52,108 nucleotides of DNA from Acidobacteriota bacterium (GCA_025363775.1 JANYLG010000187.1:1-52108), one strand, 5' to 3'. Positions 25,478-34,815 are shown, counted from the stretch's first letter. The notes: generated by a model from the letters alone, not told the origin. A program made the numbers and translations.

Positions 25478-25797
25478 CGCGTCCGCCTCGCCTTGGGCGA
25501 ACCGCCACCTCCAGACTTGCCTCGCGGTTCGGCGACCGTCGATCGGCGCCCGTGGGCGTTCAAGCCATAGAAACTCTCCATGACCTCCTCGGGCAGCGGC
25601 TCGAAAAAGGCGGCGGGGACGTCGAGACGCCCCTTGGCCAGGCCAACCGGGCGGGGATCGGTGCGGGCCGCTTCCACACGACGAAGTTCCGCGACCGGTT
25701 CGTTCCGCTTGCAGATGAGCACCCGTTCACCGCGGGCGGCGGCTTCCAAGTACTCGGACAACCTAGCCTTGGCCTCGTAGATGTTGACCATCTTCAT
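25474..25797 (-). CDS. Phd/YefM-type antitoxin
   Basis: 107 residues. The N-terminal MKMVNIYEAKARLSEYLEA, ERVLICKRNEPVAEL is the Phd/YefM DNA-binding half. The C-terminal half (VGLAKGRLDVPAAFFEPLPEEVMESFYG) is the toxin-neutralising segment, followed by a Gly/Arg-rich tail. ATG at 25797 is chosen; an in-frame ATG at 25815 (MVNYLT start) is possible and would put the operator wholly inside the gene. The pair is expected to be autoregulated through the palindrome at its start. Confidence 0.88.
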   Translation of the reverse strand: MKMVNIYEAKARLSEYLEAAARGERVLICKRNEPVAELRRVEAARTDPRPVGLAKGRLDVPAAFFEPLPEEVMESFYGLNAHGRRSTVAEPRGKSGGGGSPKARRTR

Positions 25798-25815
25798 GGT
25801 CAGATAGTTGACCAT
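25796..25815. promoter_or_regulatory. palindrome over the antitoxin start, candidate autoregulatory operator
   Basis: ATGGTCA, 6-base spacer, TGACCAT. Perfect 7-bp arms include the antitoxin ATG region. Phd/YefM antitoxins repress their own operon by binding such sites. Confidence 0.6.
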
Positions 25816-25984
25816 ACATGGGAGAATGTCAAGCAGGCCCTGGACATGGGGAAACGGGGGGATTCTCGCCGGCGCGGGCTTCGACTCGACCGGCGGAGTG
25901 CACGGAACCCAGGATCGCCCCGAATCTGCCAGCAGCTCGGTAGGGATCGGGATGGGAGATGCAGGATCGGGTCCGTCTCCGCCG

Positions 25985-25990
25985 TATAAT
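25985..25990 (+). promoter_or_regulatory. perfect -10 hexamer TATAAT for asnA
   Basis: TATAAT sits 33 bases upstream of the asnA ATG. The -35 position (25962-25967, CAGGAT) is poor, so activator help or an extended -10 is possible. Confidence 0.5.
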
Positions 25991-26023
25991 GACCTCGTGC
26001 TCCACAGTTCACCGAGGAGGATC

Positions 26024-27064
26024 ATGACCAGCTCCATCGTCGTCCCGCCTGCGTACGCGTCGCTGCTCACGCCACGCGAAACCGAGTGCGCCATCCGGCT
26101 CATCAAGGAGTTCTTCCAGACCAATCTCGCGTTCGAGCTGAACCTGCTCCGTGTCACGGCGCCGCTGTTCGTTCCGGCCGGCACCGGCATCAACGACGAT
26201 CTCAATGGTGTCGAGCGTCCTGTCTCGTTCCCGGTGGGCGCCATGGGAGACCGGAGGGCCGAAATCGTCCAGTCGCTGGCCAAGTGGAAGCGCCTGGCGC
26301 TGGCGGACCTGGGGTTCCAGCCAGGCGAGGGCCTGTACACGGACATGAACGCCATCCGTCCCGACGAGACGCTCGACAACACCCACTCACTCTACGTGGA
26401 CCAGTGGGACTGGGAGCGCGTCATCACGGGCGAGGACCGTACCCTCCCGTTTCTGACGTCCATCGTCGGCCGCATCTACAGCGTGATCGTGCGGTCTGAG
26501 AAGTACGTGGCGTACCACTACCCAGCCATCCGCCCCAGTCTGCCGGAGCAGATCTTTATCGTGCACGCCGAGGAACTCGAACAGCGCTATCCGCACCTGA
26601 CGCCACGTGAGCGAGAGTACGAGGCGTGCAAGGAGCACGGTGCGGTGTTCGTCATCGGCATCGGCCATCCGCTTGCAGACGGCCAGCCGCACGACGGCCG
26701 CGCGCCCGACTACGACGACTGGTCCACGCCAACCGGCGGAGGCCGTCACGGCCTGAACGGCGACATCCTGGTTTACTACCCGGTACTCGACTGCGCGTAC
26801 GAGCTGTCGTCGATGGGCATCCGGGTCGATCCGCAGTCGCTCGCCGAGCAACTTGATCTCCGCGGCATGCCGGAGCGGCGCGAGTTGCTCTTCCATCGGC
26901 GATTGCTCGGCGGCGAACTCCCGCTGACGATCGGCGGTGGAATCGGCCAGTCACGGCTGTGCATGTTCTACCTGCGGAAGGCCCACATCGGCGAGATTCA
27001 GGCAAGCCTCTGGCCGCCCGACGTGGTGGAGCGCTGCCGCCAGGCTGGCATCACGCTCTTCTAG
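26024..27064 (+). CDS. asnA: aspartate-ammonia ligase
   Basis: 346 residues. It makes asparagine from aspartate, ammonia and ATP. Class II-synthetase-like motifs are present: FFQTNLAFELNLLRVTAPLFV, GINDDLNGVERPVSF, LYTDMNAIRPDE, LHSLYVDQWDWERV-type segment (here THSLYVDQWDWERVI) and the terminal GGGIGQSRLCMFYLRKAHIGEIQ. ATG at 26024 has GAGGAGG 4 bases upstream; the open frame before it is non-family. Slightly longer than E. coli AsnA (330) with the extra residues internal. Confidence 0.96.
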   Translation: MTSSIVVPPAYASLLTPRETECAIRLIKEFFQTNLAFELNLLRVTAPLFVPAGTGINDDLNGVERPVSFPVGAMGDRRAEIVQSLAKWKRLALADLGFQPGEGLYTDMNAIRPDETLDNTHSLYVDQWDWERVITGEDRTLPFLTSIVGRIYSVIVRSEKYVAYHYPAIRPSLPEQIFIVHAEELEQRYPHLTPREREYEACKEHGAVFVIGIGHPLADGQPHDGRAPDYDDWSTPTGGGRHGLNGDILVYYPVLDCAYELSSMGIRVDPQSLAEQLDLRGMPERRELLFHRRLLGGELPLTIGGGIGQSRLCMFYLRKAHIGEIQASLWPPDVVERCRQAGITLF

Positions 27065-27582
27065 CGCGGAGTCCTGCGGGAGCCGCACCGGGAAGGAGAG
27101 TGGACGGGCAGGCGCCGCGCGTGTCGTCTGACTGCGCTCAGCCCGTCAGCACCGAGGGACGCCGCGTCGGTTCGCCATCGTCGAGCGCGTTCAGGAAGGC
27201 GTCGATGGCCGTCAGATCCTCCAGGATCAGCTGGTGCCGATGGTGGCTTCCGTCGGTCATGCACGCAGAGCTTACTACGACTCGGCCCGGATGCTGTGCG
27301 CGCGAGGCGTGATCCGGCCACCGTCAACGCCCAGAGCGCGATTCCAGACCCGGTTGATATCGACTATCCTTGACGCGATCGGCGAACGGGCCGTCGAGTA
27401 CCACGACCGGGTCACGTGTCTGTCGGGGTCCCACAAGACCATCATCATCCTCTGGGGCGACCACGGCTGGAAGCATGGTGAGCACGTTGGAAAGACGCGC
27501 CACGTCGTTTCAGGCGCGGGAGACGCGGGTTGCCCGGGACATGGCGCCGGCTCGGCACGGCGCGCCGCCGGAGGAGTGACGC
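27065..27582. other. gene-poor stretch with relics
   Basis: No intact gene. It contains the sulfatase relic listed separately and a 40-codon minus-strand frame (27138-27260) reading LILEDLTAIDAFLNALDDGE, which resembles the tail of a cytochrome-c-like protein; that reading is weak. GGAGGAG at 27570-27576 is the terC ribosome-binding site. Confidence 0.5.
27250..27500 (+). pseudogene. sulfatase (iduronate-2-sulfatase-like) relic
   Basis: The plus frame encodes TIIILWGDHGWKHGEHVGK (27438-27496), matching the late conserved sulfatase motif in which WGDHGW carries metal ligands and the Lys contacts sulfate. Upstream RRAYYDSARML and RLISTILDAIGE resemble the preceding helix region of the same family. 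No N-terminal catalytic Cys/Ser region and no C-terminus exist nearby. Confidence 0.65.
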
Positions 27583-28320
<738 letters not shown>

Positions 28321-28428
28321 CGGCGCCCGCCCCTCGGTTGGGTTCCAGCCTTACCGCGGGAAATCACTTCCGGAGTGGCCATTCCGACATCGCTACCGCG
28401 AGGGAGAAGGGGGACTCGGACGGCGGAC

Positions 28429-28479
28429 CTACCAGATCGTGCGGGCGGGGTACTCCGCAATCAAGCGGTCGGGAGTGAG
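28429..28479 (-). pseudogene. 3' relic of a second vapC gene
   Basis: On the minus strand 16 codons and a stop encode LTPDRLIAEYPARTIW, versus LTPDPLVTQYPARTIW at the end of the intact toxin gene at 25091. Homology ends abruptly at 28479, with no toxin sequence upstream. Confidence 0.75.
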
Positions 28480-28543
28480 ATGCCGCCTGGCCCCACCCGG
28501 TAGAGCCGGATCCACAGAGGCGTGACACGAGTGAGAGGCGCGC

Positions 28544-28572
28544 TGGACCCGCCCCCGTTCGAACCCTATACT
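28544..28572 (+). promoter_or_regulatory. promoter TGGACC-N17-TATACT, likely leaderless start
   Basis: The -35 is at 28544-28549 and the -10 at 28567-28572, with the optimal 17-bp spacer. The next ATG is at 28582, only 9 bases after the -10, so transcription would begin at or next to the start codon. Confidence 0.55.
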
Positions 28573-28581
28573 TCGTAGTCC

Positions 28582-28785
28582 ATGACGTTCCGTGATCGCC
28601 TCCTGGCGACGATCGAGGCAGCCCGTCCTGTGCTTGAGGAACCGGATGTGCTGGTGGTGGGGTCCGAAGTCCCCAGCCTCTCTCTGCTCGAACAGAGGAC
28701 CGGGATGCCGGATCCGCGGCCTCGGCGAGCCGCCGTCGTTGCCCTGCTCCGGCGCCTGGAGCAGATCGACGGGGGCGCGGCATGA
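28582..28785 (+). CDS. small protein, probably internally deleted nucleotidyltransferase-like
   Basis: 67 residues. The N-terminal MTFRDRLLATIEAARPVLEEPDVLVVGSEVP resembles the start of bacterial nucleotidyltransferase-like proteins, where GSEVPN is followed by a DxD catalytic segment. Here that segment is absent, and a C-terminal-looking LSLLEQRTGMPDPRPRRAAVVALLRRLEQI follows directly. I read it as an in-frame internal deletion, but a genuine small protein is possible. Its stop overlaps the next gene's start in ATGA. Confidence 0.5.
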   Translation: MTFRDRLLATIEAARPVLEEPDVLVVGSEVPSLSLLEQRTGMPDPRPRRAAVVALLRRLEQIDGGAA

Positions 28786-29135
28786 CCCAGTCGCTCGATC
28801 GGCGGGTCACGGCACTGCGTGCCCGGGTGCTGGCCCGGTCGTCGGACTACCGACAGCGCCATCACGCCCGCGGCGTGTGGTACAGGCTGCGCCGCGTGCT
28901 CGCCGACGCGAGCGCCGCGTTTGCGGTTCCGACCGAGGAGGTCGCGAGGCTCGTCGCCGAAGGCCATCGGGTCGAGACGGTCGGCCGGGAATTCGATCCG
29001 CCGAAGGCGATCGTGTTTGCTCCGGCCGCGCGCGTGGCCCAGATCGCCTCGGCTCGCGCAGTGCCCCTGAGGCTCGGCCGCGAACTGCTGGAGGCAGAAG
29101 GCCTCGTGCTGACGCCGTTCGAAACAACGACATAG
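28782..29135 (+). CDS. unknown basic protein, 117 aa, coupled to the preceding gene
   Basis: I do not recognise the family. It is rich in Arg and Ala, with one long helical N-terminal half (LDRRVTALRARVLARSSDYRQRH...WYRLRRVLADASAAF) and a mixed C-terminal half ending LELLEAEGLVLTPFE-like (here RELLEAEGLVLTPFETT). No signal or membrane segment. The ATGA overlap implies co-translation with the 67-aa gene. The paired layout is toxin-antitoxin-like, but nothing in the sequence proves it. Confidence 0.6.
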   Translation: MTQSLDRRVTALRARVLARSSDYRQRHHARGVWYRLRRVLADASAAFAVPTEEVARLVAEGHRVETVGREFDPPKAIVFAPAARVAQIASARAVPLRLGRELLEAEGLVLTPFETTT

Positions 29136-29209
29136 CCAGGATCGACACGACGGACAGCGTTGGATACTGGACGACCAGAGGTCCTCCCGCCACTCCCTGC
29201 GAATCCCAT

Positions 29210-29237
29210 TTGACCCGCACGCGGCAGCGGACATAAT
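29210..29237 (+). promoter_or_regulatory. promoter TTGACC-N16-CATAAT for the S9 peptidase
   Basis: -35 TTGACC at 29210-29215 and -10 CATAAT at 29232-29237 lie 46 bases before the peptidase ATG. AGGAGG at 29273-29278 serves as its ribosome-binding site. Confidence 0.6.
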
Positions 29238-29283
29238 ACCGCAGCGTTTCCGGCTCTGGAAGATTCCGGACAGGAGGATTCTC

Positions 29284-32040
29284 ATGCTACGAAGACCCCG
29301 ATCAATTGCCGCCGCCCTCGCCCTCGCCACGACCTTCGCCACGCCCGCGCTCCTTGGCGCCGGCGCCGGCCAGGACGCCGCGAAGGTGAGGCCCAACTAC
29401 GAGCTCGCCTCCCGCTGGACTGCCTCGAAGGTGACCAACAAGATGGTCTTCACCGGGGCGGTCACCCCGAACTGGTTCGAGAGCGGAGATCGCTTCTGGT
29501 ACGCCTACTCGACCAGCAAGGGCCAGCGCTGGATGCTCGTGAACACGATCAAGAAGACCAAGGCGTCGCTCTTCGATACCGCCTACATGGCCGCGCAACT
29601 CTCCAATATCGTCCGCGTTCCGTTAGACAGCGCCCATCTGTCCCTGACGGGCATGAAGCTCATCAAGCAGGACATGGTCCTTCAGTTCGAGTTGACCGTG
29701 CCCAAGGACACGAAGATCCCCGGTCTCAAAGAGAAGGCCGACGACAAGAAGGACACCGGGACGACCACGCAGGGCGGGGGACAGCGCGGTTCAGGTGGAG
29801 CAGCACCCGCGGCCCCCCCAGCGCCGCCAACCCGGGTCTTCCGTTTCGAGTACGACCTGGCCACCACGAAGGTCGTCCTCGTGCACCCCGACGAGGTGAA
29901 GGCCAAGGAGGAGAAGGACAAGGAGGTGAAGTGGCCGACCTGGACCAGCGTGGCCCCTGACGAGAAGATCGCCGTCTTCGTCAGGCGCTTCGATCTCTAC
30001 ACCATGGACATGGAGAACCTGAAGAAGGCCATCAAGGACCCCAGGGACCCCTCCGTCGTGGAGACGCGCCTCACCGAAGACGGTGAGGAGTACTACGCCT
30101 ACTCCCGACACCTGACCGACGACGACAAGGACCGGCTGCGCAAGGAGCAGAAGAAGGAAGAGAAGAAGGACGAGAAGGCCACCGAGAAGAAGTACGAGCA
30201 GACCAAAGAGAAGGAGGCCAAGGAGGCCAAGGAGAAGGAAGCCAAGGATACCTTCGAGCCCCGCGTGGCACCAGCCGGCCTGACCTGGAGCCAGGACTCG
30301 AAGAAGTTCTCGGTCGAACGGCAGGATTCCCGCAAGGTGAAGGACCTGTGGGTGATCGACTCGCTGGCCCAGCCCCGGCCGAAGCTGGAGACCTACCGCT
30401 ACTCCATGCCGGGCGAGGATCTGTCCCTGGAAAAACTCCTGGTCTTCGACCTCGCGAGCCGGCAGCGCCTCGAGGCCAAAGCCGACGCGTTCAAGGACCA
30501 GCGCCTCTCGATCCCGACCCGCCGGGTCACCGAGAAGGAGCGCAGGGAGAGGGACGGCACGCCCAACCCCGTGGCGTCTTCGCAGTGGGCCCTCGCCGGA
30601 TCGGATTCCTTCATCATGATCCGCCAGAGCCGCGACCTGAAGCGGCTGGACATCTGCCGCGTCGATGCCAAAACGGGCGACACCACCGTGCTGGTGGAAG
30701 AGCGCCTGAACACGTACATCGACAGCAAGCCGATCCGCCTGCTCGAGGGCGAGAAGGAGTTTCTGTGGTGGTCCGAGCGGGACGGGTGGGGCCACTGGTA
30801 CCTGTACGGCATTGACGGGACTCTGAAGAACCAGGTCACGCGCGGCGAGTTCGTCTGCTCCACCATCACCGGTCTCGACGAGAAGACGCGCACGCTCTAC
30901 TTCACCGCCAACTACCGCGAGGCCGGCGAGGATCCCTACTACGATCACCTCTACCGCGTGTTGCTGGACGGCAGCGGCCTGAAGCTTCTGAATTCCGGCG
31001 ACGCCAATCACGGCGCGGCGATGCCGGAGCACACCCGCTTCTTCGTGGATACGACGAGCCGCGTCGATCAGGCGCCGAAGTCCGCGCTCCGCGACAGCCT
31101 GGGCAACCTGGTCATGGACCTCGAGGCAACCGATGTCAGCCTCCTCCTGGATCAGGGCTACACGTACCCATCGCCCTTCATCGTGAAAGCCGACGACGGG
31201 GTCACGGATCTGGCGGGCGTGATGTACAAGCCGCACGACTTCGATCCCAGGAAGAAGTACCCGATCATCGCCTTTGTCTATCCGGGCCCGCAGACGGAGC
31301 AGGTCACCAAGACCTTCAACGCCGCCGCCTACACGCACTGGCTGGCGCAGTTCGGCTTCATCGTCATCGAGGTGGGCAACCGCGGCGGCACCCCCTCGCG
31401 CAGCAAGTGGTACCACAACTACGGCTACGGAAACCTGCGCGACTATGGGCTCGCCGACAAGAAGGCGGCCATCGAGCAGCTTGCCAGGAAGTACACCTTC
31501 ATCGACGTGAACAAGGTCGGCATCTACGGGCACTCCGGCGGCGGCTTCATGTCAACCGCCGCGATGCTCGTCTATCCCGACTTCTTCAAGGTGGCCGTTT
31601 CGAGCTCCGGGAACCACGAGAACAACATCTACAACGACACCTGGAGCGAGAAACATCACGGCATCAACGAGGTCACGGACAAGGACGGGAAGGTCAAGTT
31701 CGAGTACACCGTCGACAAGAATTCCGAGATCGCCAAGAACCTCAAGGGCAAGCTGCTGCTGGTGCATGGCGACATCGACAACAACGTCCATCCGGCGAAT
31801 ACCTTGCGCCTGGTGGACGCGCTCATCAAGGCCAACAAGCGTTTCGACATGGTCATCGTCCCCGGATCCCGCCATCCTATCAGCGGGGAGTGGTTCAACT
31901 GGACGAGGGCCGAGTACTTCTGCAAACATCTGCTGGGTGAAGCCCGCGATGACGCCGACATGGTCGAGGTCAACAGGGAGCAGGCCCAGCGCGGGGACCG
32001 GCGCGGGCGCCCTGACGGCGGGGAGGAGATTCGGAAGTAG
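29284..32040 (+). CDS. exported S9-family serine peptidase (dipeptidyl-peptidase IV-like)
   Basis: 918 residues. A signal peptide (1-30) and beta-propeller-like N-terminal region precede a C-terminal alpha/beta-hydrolase domain. The nucleophile is Ser751 in GIYGHSGGGF, the acid is Asp830 or Asp832 in LVHGDIDNNVHP, and the base is His864 in GSRHPISGEW. Residues about 285-325 form a Lys/Glu-rich helical insertion (DRLRKEQKKEEKKDEK...), and 145-185 is a Gly/Pro/Ala-rich loop. Members remove N-terminal dipeptides, often X-Pro, in the periplasm. Longer than typical DPP-IV relatives (about 700-760) mostly because of these insertions. No partner gene on its transcript. Confidence 0.93.
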   Translation: MLRRPRSIAAALALATTFATPALLGAGAGQDAAKVRPNYELASRWTASKVTNKMVFTGAVTPNWFESGDRFWYAYSTSKGQRWMLVNTIKKTKASLFDTAYMAAQLSNIVRVPLDSAHLSLTGMKLIKQDMVLQFELTVPKDTKIPGLKEKADDKKDTGTTTQGGGQRGSGGAAPAAPPAPPTRVFRFEYDLATTKVVLVHPDEVKAKEEKDKEVKWPTWTSVAPDEKIAVFVRRFDLYTMDMENLKKAIKDPRDPSVVETRLTEDGEEYYAYSRHLTDDDKDRLRKEQKKEEKKDEKATEKKYEQTKEKEAKEAKEKEAKDTFEPRVAPAGLTWSQDSKKFSVERQDSRKVKDLWVIDSLAQPRPKLETYRYSMPGEDLSLEKLLVFDLASRQRLEAKADAFKDQRLSIPTRRVTEKERRERDGTPNPVASSQWALAGSDSFIMIRQSRDLKRLDICRVDAKTGDTTVLVEERLNTYIDSKPIRLLEGEKEFLWWSERDGWGHWYLYGIDGTLKNQVTRGEFVCSTITGLDEKTRTLYFTANYREAGEDPYYDHLYRVLLDGSGLKLLNSGDANHGAAMPEHTRFFVDTTSRVDQAPKSALRDSLGNLVMDLEATDVSLLLDQGYTYPSPFIVKADDGVTDLAGVMYKPHDFDPRKKYPIIAFVYPGPQTEQVTKTFNAAAYTHWLAQFGFIVIEVGNRGGTPSRSKWYHNYGYGNLRDYGLADKKAAIEQLARKYTFIDVNKVGIYGHSGGGFMSTAAMLVYPDFFKVAVSSSGNHENNIYNDTWSEKHHGINEVTDKDGKVKFEYTVDKNSEIAKNLKGKLLLVHGDIDNNVHPANTLRLVDALIKANKRFDMVIVPGSRHPISGEWFNWTRAEYFCKHLLGEARDDADMVEVNREQAQRGDRRGRPDGGEEIRK

Positions 32041-32118
32041 GCGGGCCCGGTCTCAGACTGCATGAAGAGCGGTCTGGGCCAAGCCGCGGACGGCGTCCGC
32101 GCGTCGGAGGACTTGCGT

Positions 32119-32486
32119 ATGAGCCATGACGCGTCGAACGAGAGTGCTGTCGGGGTGATCCTGGAACGGATGCGCCGCGCGCAGGCCGTGGCGCACGTCG
32201 GCAGCTGGGAAATCGACCTTCGCAGCCGCACGCGGCGGAGATCGATGTGGTGCTTCTCGATCTCACGTTGCCGAAACTGGACGGGGTCGAGGTGATGGGC
32301 GAGCTCGTGAAGATCAGGCCCGACGTGAAGATCGTGCTGTCGTCAGGCAATCGGGTCGAGATTCGCGGGGACGGGCCTCGGCCGGTGCGACTCCTGCCCA
32401 AGCCGTATTCCCCGTCGGATCTCACGGAGGCCGTGCGGGTGGCGCTGGAGCAGGCCGGGTTCGGGCCCTACGGTGCCCGCCGTTGA
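32119..32486 (+). pseudogene. PAS-kinase/receiver hybrid reduced to its two ends
   Basis: The first frame (ATG 32119) encodes the start of a PAS domain (ERMRRAQAVAHVGSWEIDL). Around 32230 the coding shifts frame to the second half of a receiver domain (VVLLDLTLPKLDGVEVMGELV, VKIVLSSGN, LLPKPYSPSDLTEAV) ending at 32486. The kinase core between them is missing. The parent would have been a PAS-histidine kinase with a C-terminal receiver. The receiver retains the phosphoacceptor Asp in LLDLTLP but lacks its first half. Confidence 0.8.
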
Positions 32487-32532
32487 CGCGTCCTTCGAGT
32501 ATTTACAGCGGCCGACACCCCTCTGACACGGC

Positions 32533-34362
32533 CTATTTCGTCACCACATCCATCGTCCGGAGGACCGGGTAGAACTCGGGCGCTGGCGTGCCGCCCAGCA
32601 CCGGGTCGAGGATGTTCCACGCCATCAGGCCGTCGTCGGAACGAGGGTCGAACAGGAGGAATGCCAACCGCGCCAGCGGTTGGTCCATCTGAACCACGAT
32701 CGACCCGGCCTGCAGGGTCTGCTCGGTCGCTTCCCACTTGCCCGTCAGCGTTCTCAGCTTGTGGGTTCCCTGATACTCCCGCTCGGCGAGCGTTGAGGAC
32801 TCGATCCTGAAGCGCTCGGCCCTGACCGTCAGGTCCTTCTCGGTGCGGGTGTACTTGATGCCGTGGGCCTCGAGCCTGTCGACCACGCTGGCGACGACAC
32901 GGGCCGACGCCGACCCGCCCATTCCAGGTCGCATGCCGGGTCCTGGCGGCCCGGTTGGCGGCCCGGTTGGCGGGGCGGTTGGCGGCCCGGTTGGCAGGGC
33001 GGTGAGCGGTGCGGCGGGCGTGGCGGCGAGCGGTGCGGCTGGCGGTGCGCTGGTCGGCGTCACCACCAACGGCAGCAGGTAGGCGCGCGGGGCCAGGCTG
33101 GTTTCGGTGGGCGCGGTCGTGCCGAAGTGAGGCATCGTTTCGGTCCGCTCTCCGCCCGGGACGCGGCGGCGGATCGGACGGTCGGGCACGTACGGATTCC
33201 GCTCGGAGACGGTCTGGGCAAACACGACCGGCACGGGCGCGGCCCCCTTCACCAGTTGCTGTCGGACCGCCAGTTCCTTGCCGATGACCGACTCGCCGTC
33301 GGCGGTCGCGACGGCACGCCGGACCGACTCCCCGTTCTTCACGACGTAGTCGAGCACCTCTTCGAGGAACCAGTAGTTGGCCTTGATGCGGTCCTCGAAC
33401 GACGCGTACGAATAGGTCTCGACCAGGATCCCGAGTCGGTTGCGGACGCCGAAGTAGGTTGACGTATAGCGGGCCTTCGCCAGATCGCCGTCCGACCCGT
33501 AGGTCCGCTCGGTGCCCCGCGCGACGCCGCCGTAGTAGAAATAGTCCCAGCCGTGCTTCGCCTTGATGGTCTTCGTCACGGATGGCAGCAGGCTGTCGCG
33601 GAGCAACCCCGATGTCGCCTTCGAGTCATTGGGATTGAGCGACGTTTCGTAGGTCAGGTAGAAGCCGCTGTCGGCACTCCCATCGGTCGTGTGCAGGTCG
33701 ATGGCGACATGGGGGTCGTACCGGGTCAGCAGCACGGCCATCGAACGGGCCTCTGGCGTTTCGAGCTTGGTGCAGTCGCGGTTCAGATCGAGGTTCTGGG
33801 CGTTGGCGCGCTGCCCCATCCCCCCGATCGGCCCATTCTGGCTTCCACGGTTTGCCACGCTCACCCGCTCGTTGCCATCCGCGTTGTAGATCGGGCCAAT
33901 CAACAGGACCACCGACTTGAGCCAGTCGGCGCGTTCGCCCCTGGCGATGGACCGGAGCAGCCAGAGCAACGCCTCCTTGCCCTCGACCTCGCCCGCATGG
34001 ATGTTCCCCTGCAGGTAGACCCGCGTCTTCCCGGTCGCCAGTACCTCCTCGGGCGTTGCGCCCGGTGCGCCGATGACGGCGAGCGGCAGCGGACGGCCTT
34101 CGAAGGTGTAGCCGAAGGTCGTGAGGTGGATCTGGGGCGACGCGGAGGCCATCGCCTTCATGTACGACATCACGTCGGCGTACTGGCTCGTCTCGGCGAA
34201 GTGGCTGGTCTCGGGACGGGTCAGCAGCGCGGTCTTCTGGCCGGCGGACGGTCGGGCTGCCGGCGCGGCCGGCTGGGCGGCCGCAAGACCAGCCCCCTGG
34301 AGCAGCAGGACAGCCGCCAGCAGCAGCCGGGTGGAGATCGCAACGAATGGCGACTGTGTCAT
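32533..34362 (-). CDS. exported M14-family zinc carboxypeptidase
   Basis: 609 residues. A signal peptide (about 1-30) precedes an M14 domain with zinc ligands His122 and Glu125 (GNIHAGEVEGKEA) and His224 (AIDLHTTDG), and catalytic Glu315 (GILVETYSY). A Pro/Thr/Gly-rich linker with near-perfect 12-bp DNA repeats (encoding TGPP/TAPP units) lies around residues 430-475, followed by a C-terminal beta domain (about 480-609). The substrate is unknown; many acidobacterial members are annotated as peptidase M14. ATG at 34362 is fixed by the signal peptide; the open frame upstream is not protein-like. Tail-to-tail with the PAS/receiver relic. Confidence 0.92.
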   Translation of the reverse strand: MTQSPFVAISTRLLLAAVLLLQGAGLAAAQPAAPAARPSAGQKTALLTRPETSHFAETSQYADVMSYMKAMASASPQIHLTTFGYTFEGRPLPLAVIGAPGATPEEVLATGKTRVYLQGNIHAGEVEGKEALLWLLRSIARGERADWLKSVVLLIGPIYNADGNERVSVANRGSQNGPIGGMGQRANAQNLDLNRDCTKLETPEARSMAVLLTRYDPHVAIDLHTTDGSADSGFYLTYETSLNPNDSKATSGLLRDSLLPSVTKTIKAKHGWDYFYYGGVARGTERTYGSDGDLAKARYTSTYFGVRNRLGILVETYSYASFEDRIKANYWFLEEVLDYVVKNGESVRRAVATADGESVIGKELAVRQQLVKGAAPVPVVFAQTVSERNPYVPDRPIRRRVPGGERTETMPHFGTTAPTETSLAPRAYLLPLVVTPTSAPPAAPLAATPAAPLTALPTGPPTAPPTGPPTGPPGPGMRPGMGGSASARVVASVVDRLEAHGIKYTRTEKDLTVRAERFRIESSTLAEREYQGTHKLRTLTGKWEATEQTLQAGSIVVQMDQPLARLAFLLFDPRSDDGLMAWNILDPVLGGTPAPEFYPVLRTMDVVTK

Positions 34363-34815
34363 CGGACAGGTTCTCCCACAATCTGGCCGAGCCTTAGCCG
34401 AAGAGGCTCGACCGGCTTGTTCGCGGCCTTCGGCCCACAACCACGATCTCGCTTTCGGGATGTCGAAGACTCCATCGGAAAAAAGACGACGCCCTATCAA
34501 TGCCGGTGAGTCTACCAGAACGCCGCCAGAATGGCGCCAGGGTGGCCAGCCGGCATCTTCGATCTGTTCCACGCGGAGAAGGCTGCGGTCCAAGCGTGAG
34601 CCAGCGGCAGAAGGCCCCCGCAGGCTTGACACCGCGCGCCAACAGCATCAGTACTCCGGGCCGGCAGGTCGTGACGGCCGTCGTTCACTGATTCCGCATC
34701 TCGGCCCGTCCCGCATAGTGGAATGTGTGATCCGACGACATGCGTGGTATTGACCGACGCGCGGAACGCGCCCTGTTCCTGCGGGCGGCGTGCGTGGAGG
34801 GGTGAGCCGCCGGCG
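34363..34815. other. 453-base non-coding stretch
   Basis: This lies between the M14 gene start and the end of the NrfD-like gene. I read all six frames and see no family-like protein, no repeat array and no strong hairpin. It should hold the M14 promoter (minus strand), but I find no convincing hexamers. Confidence 0.5.

Noticed and set aside
27138-27260. 40-codon minus-strand gene (cytochrome-c-like tail)
   Set aside because: The AFLNALDD segment is suggestive but there is no CxxCH and no flanking homology.
29791-31533. 580-residue minus-strand open frame with long Leu/Val runs
   Set aside because: The hydrophobic runs are the complement of the Lys/Glu-rich insertion in the S9 peptidase; this is a shadow.
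32945-33010. tandem repeats as an independent element
   Set aside because: The 12-bp units are in frame within the M14 gene and encode its Pro-rich linker.
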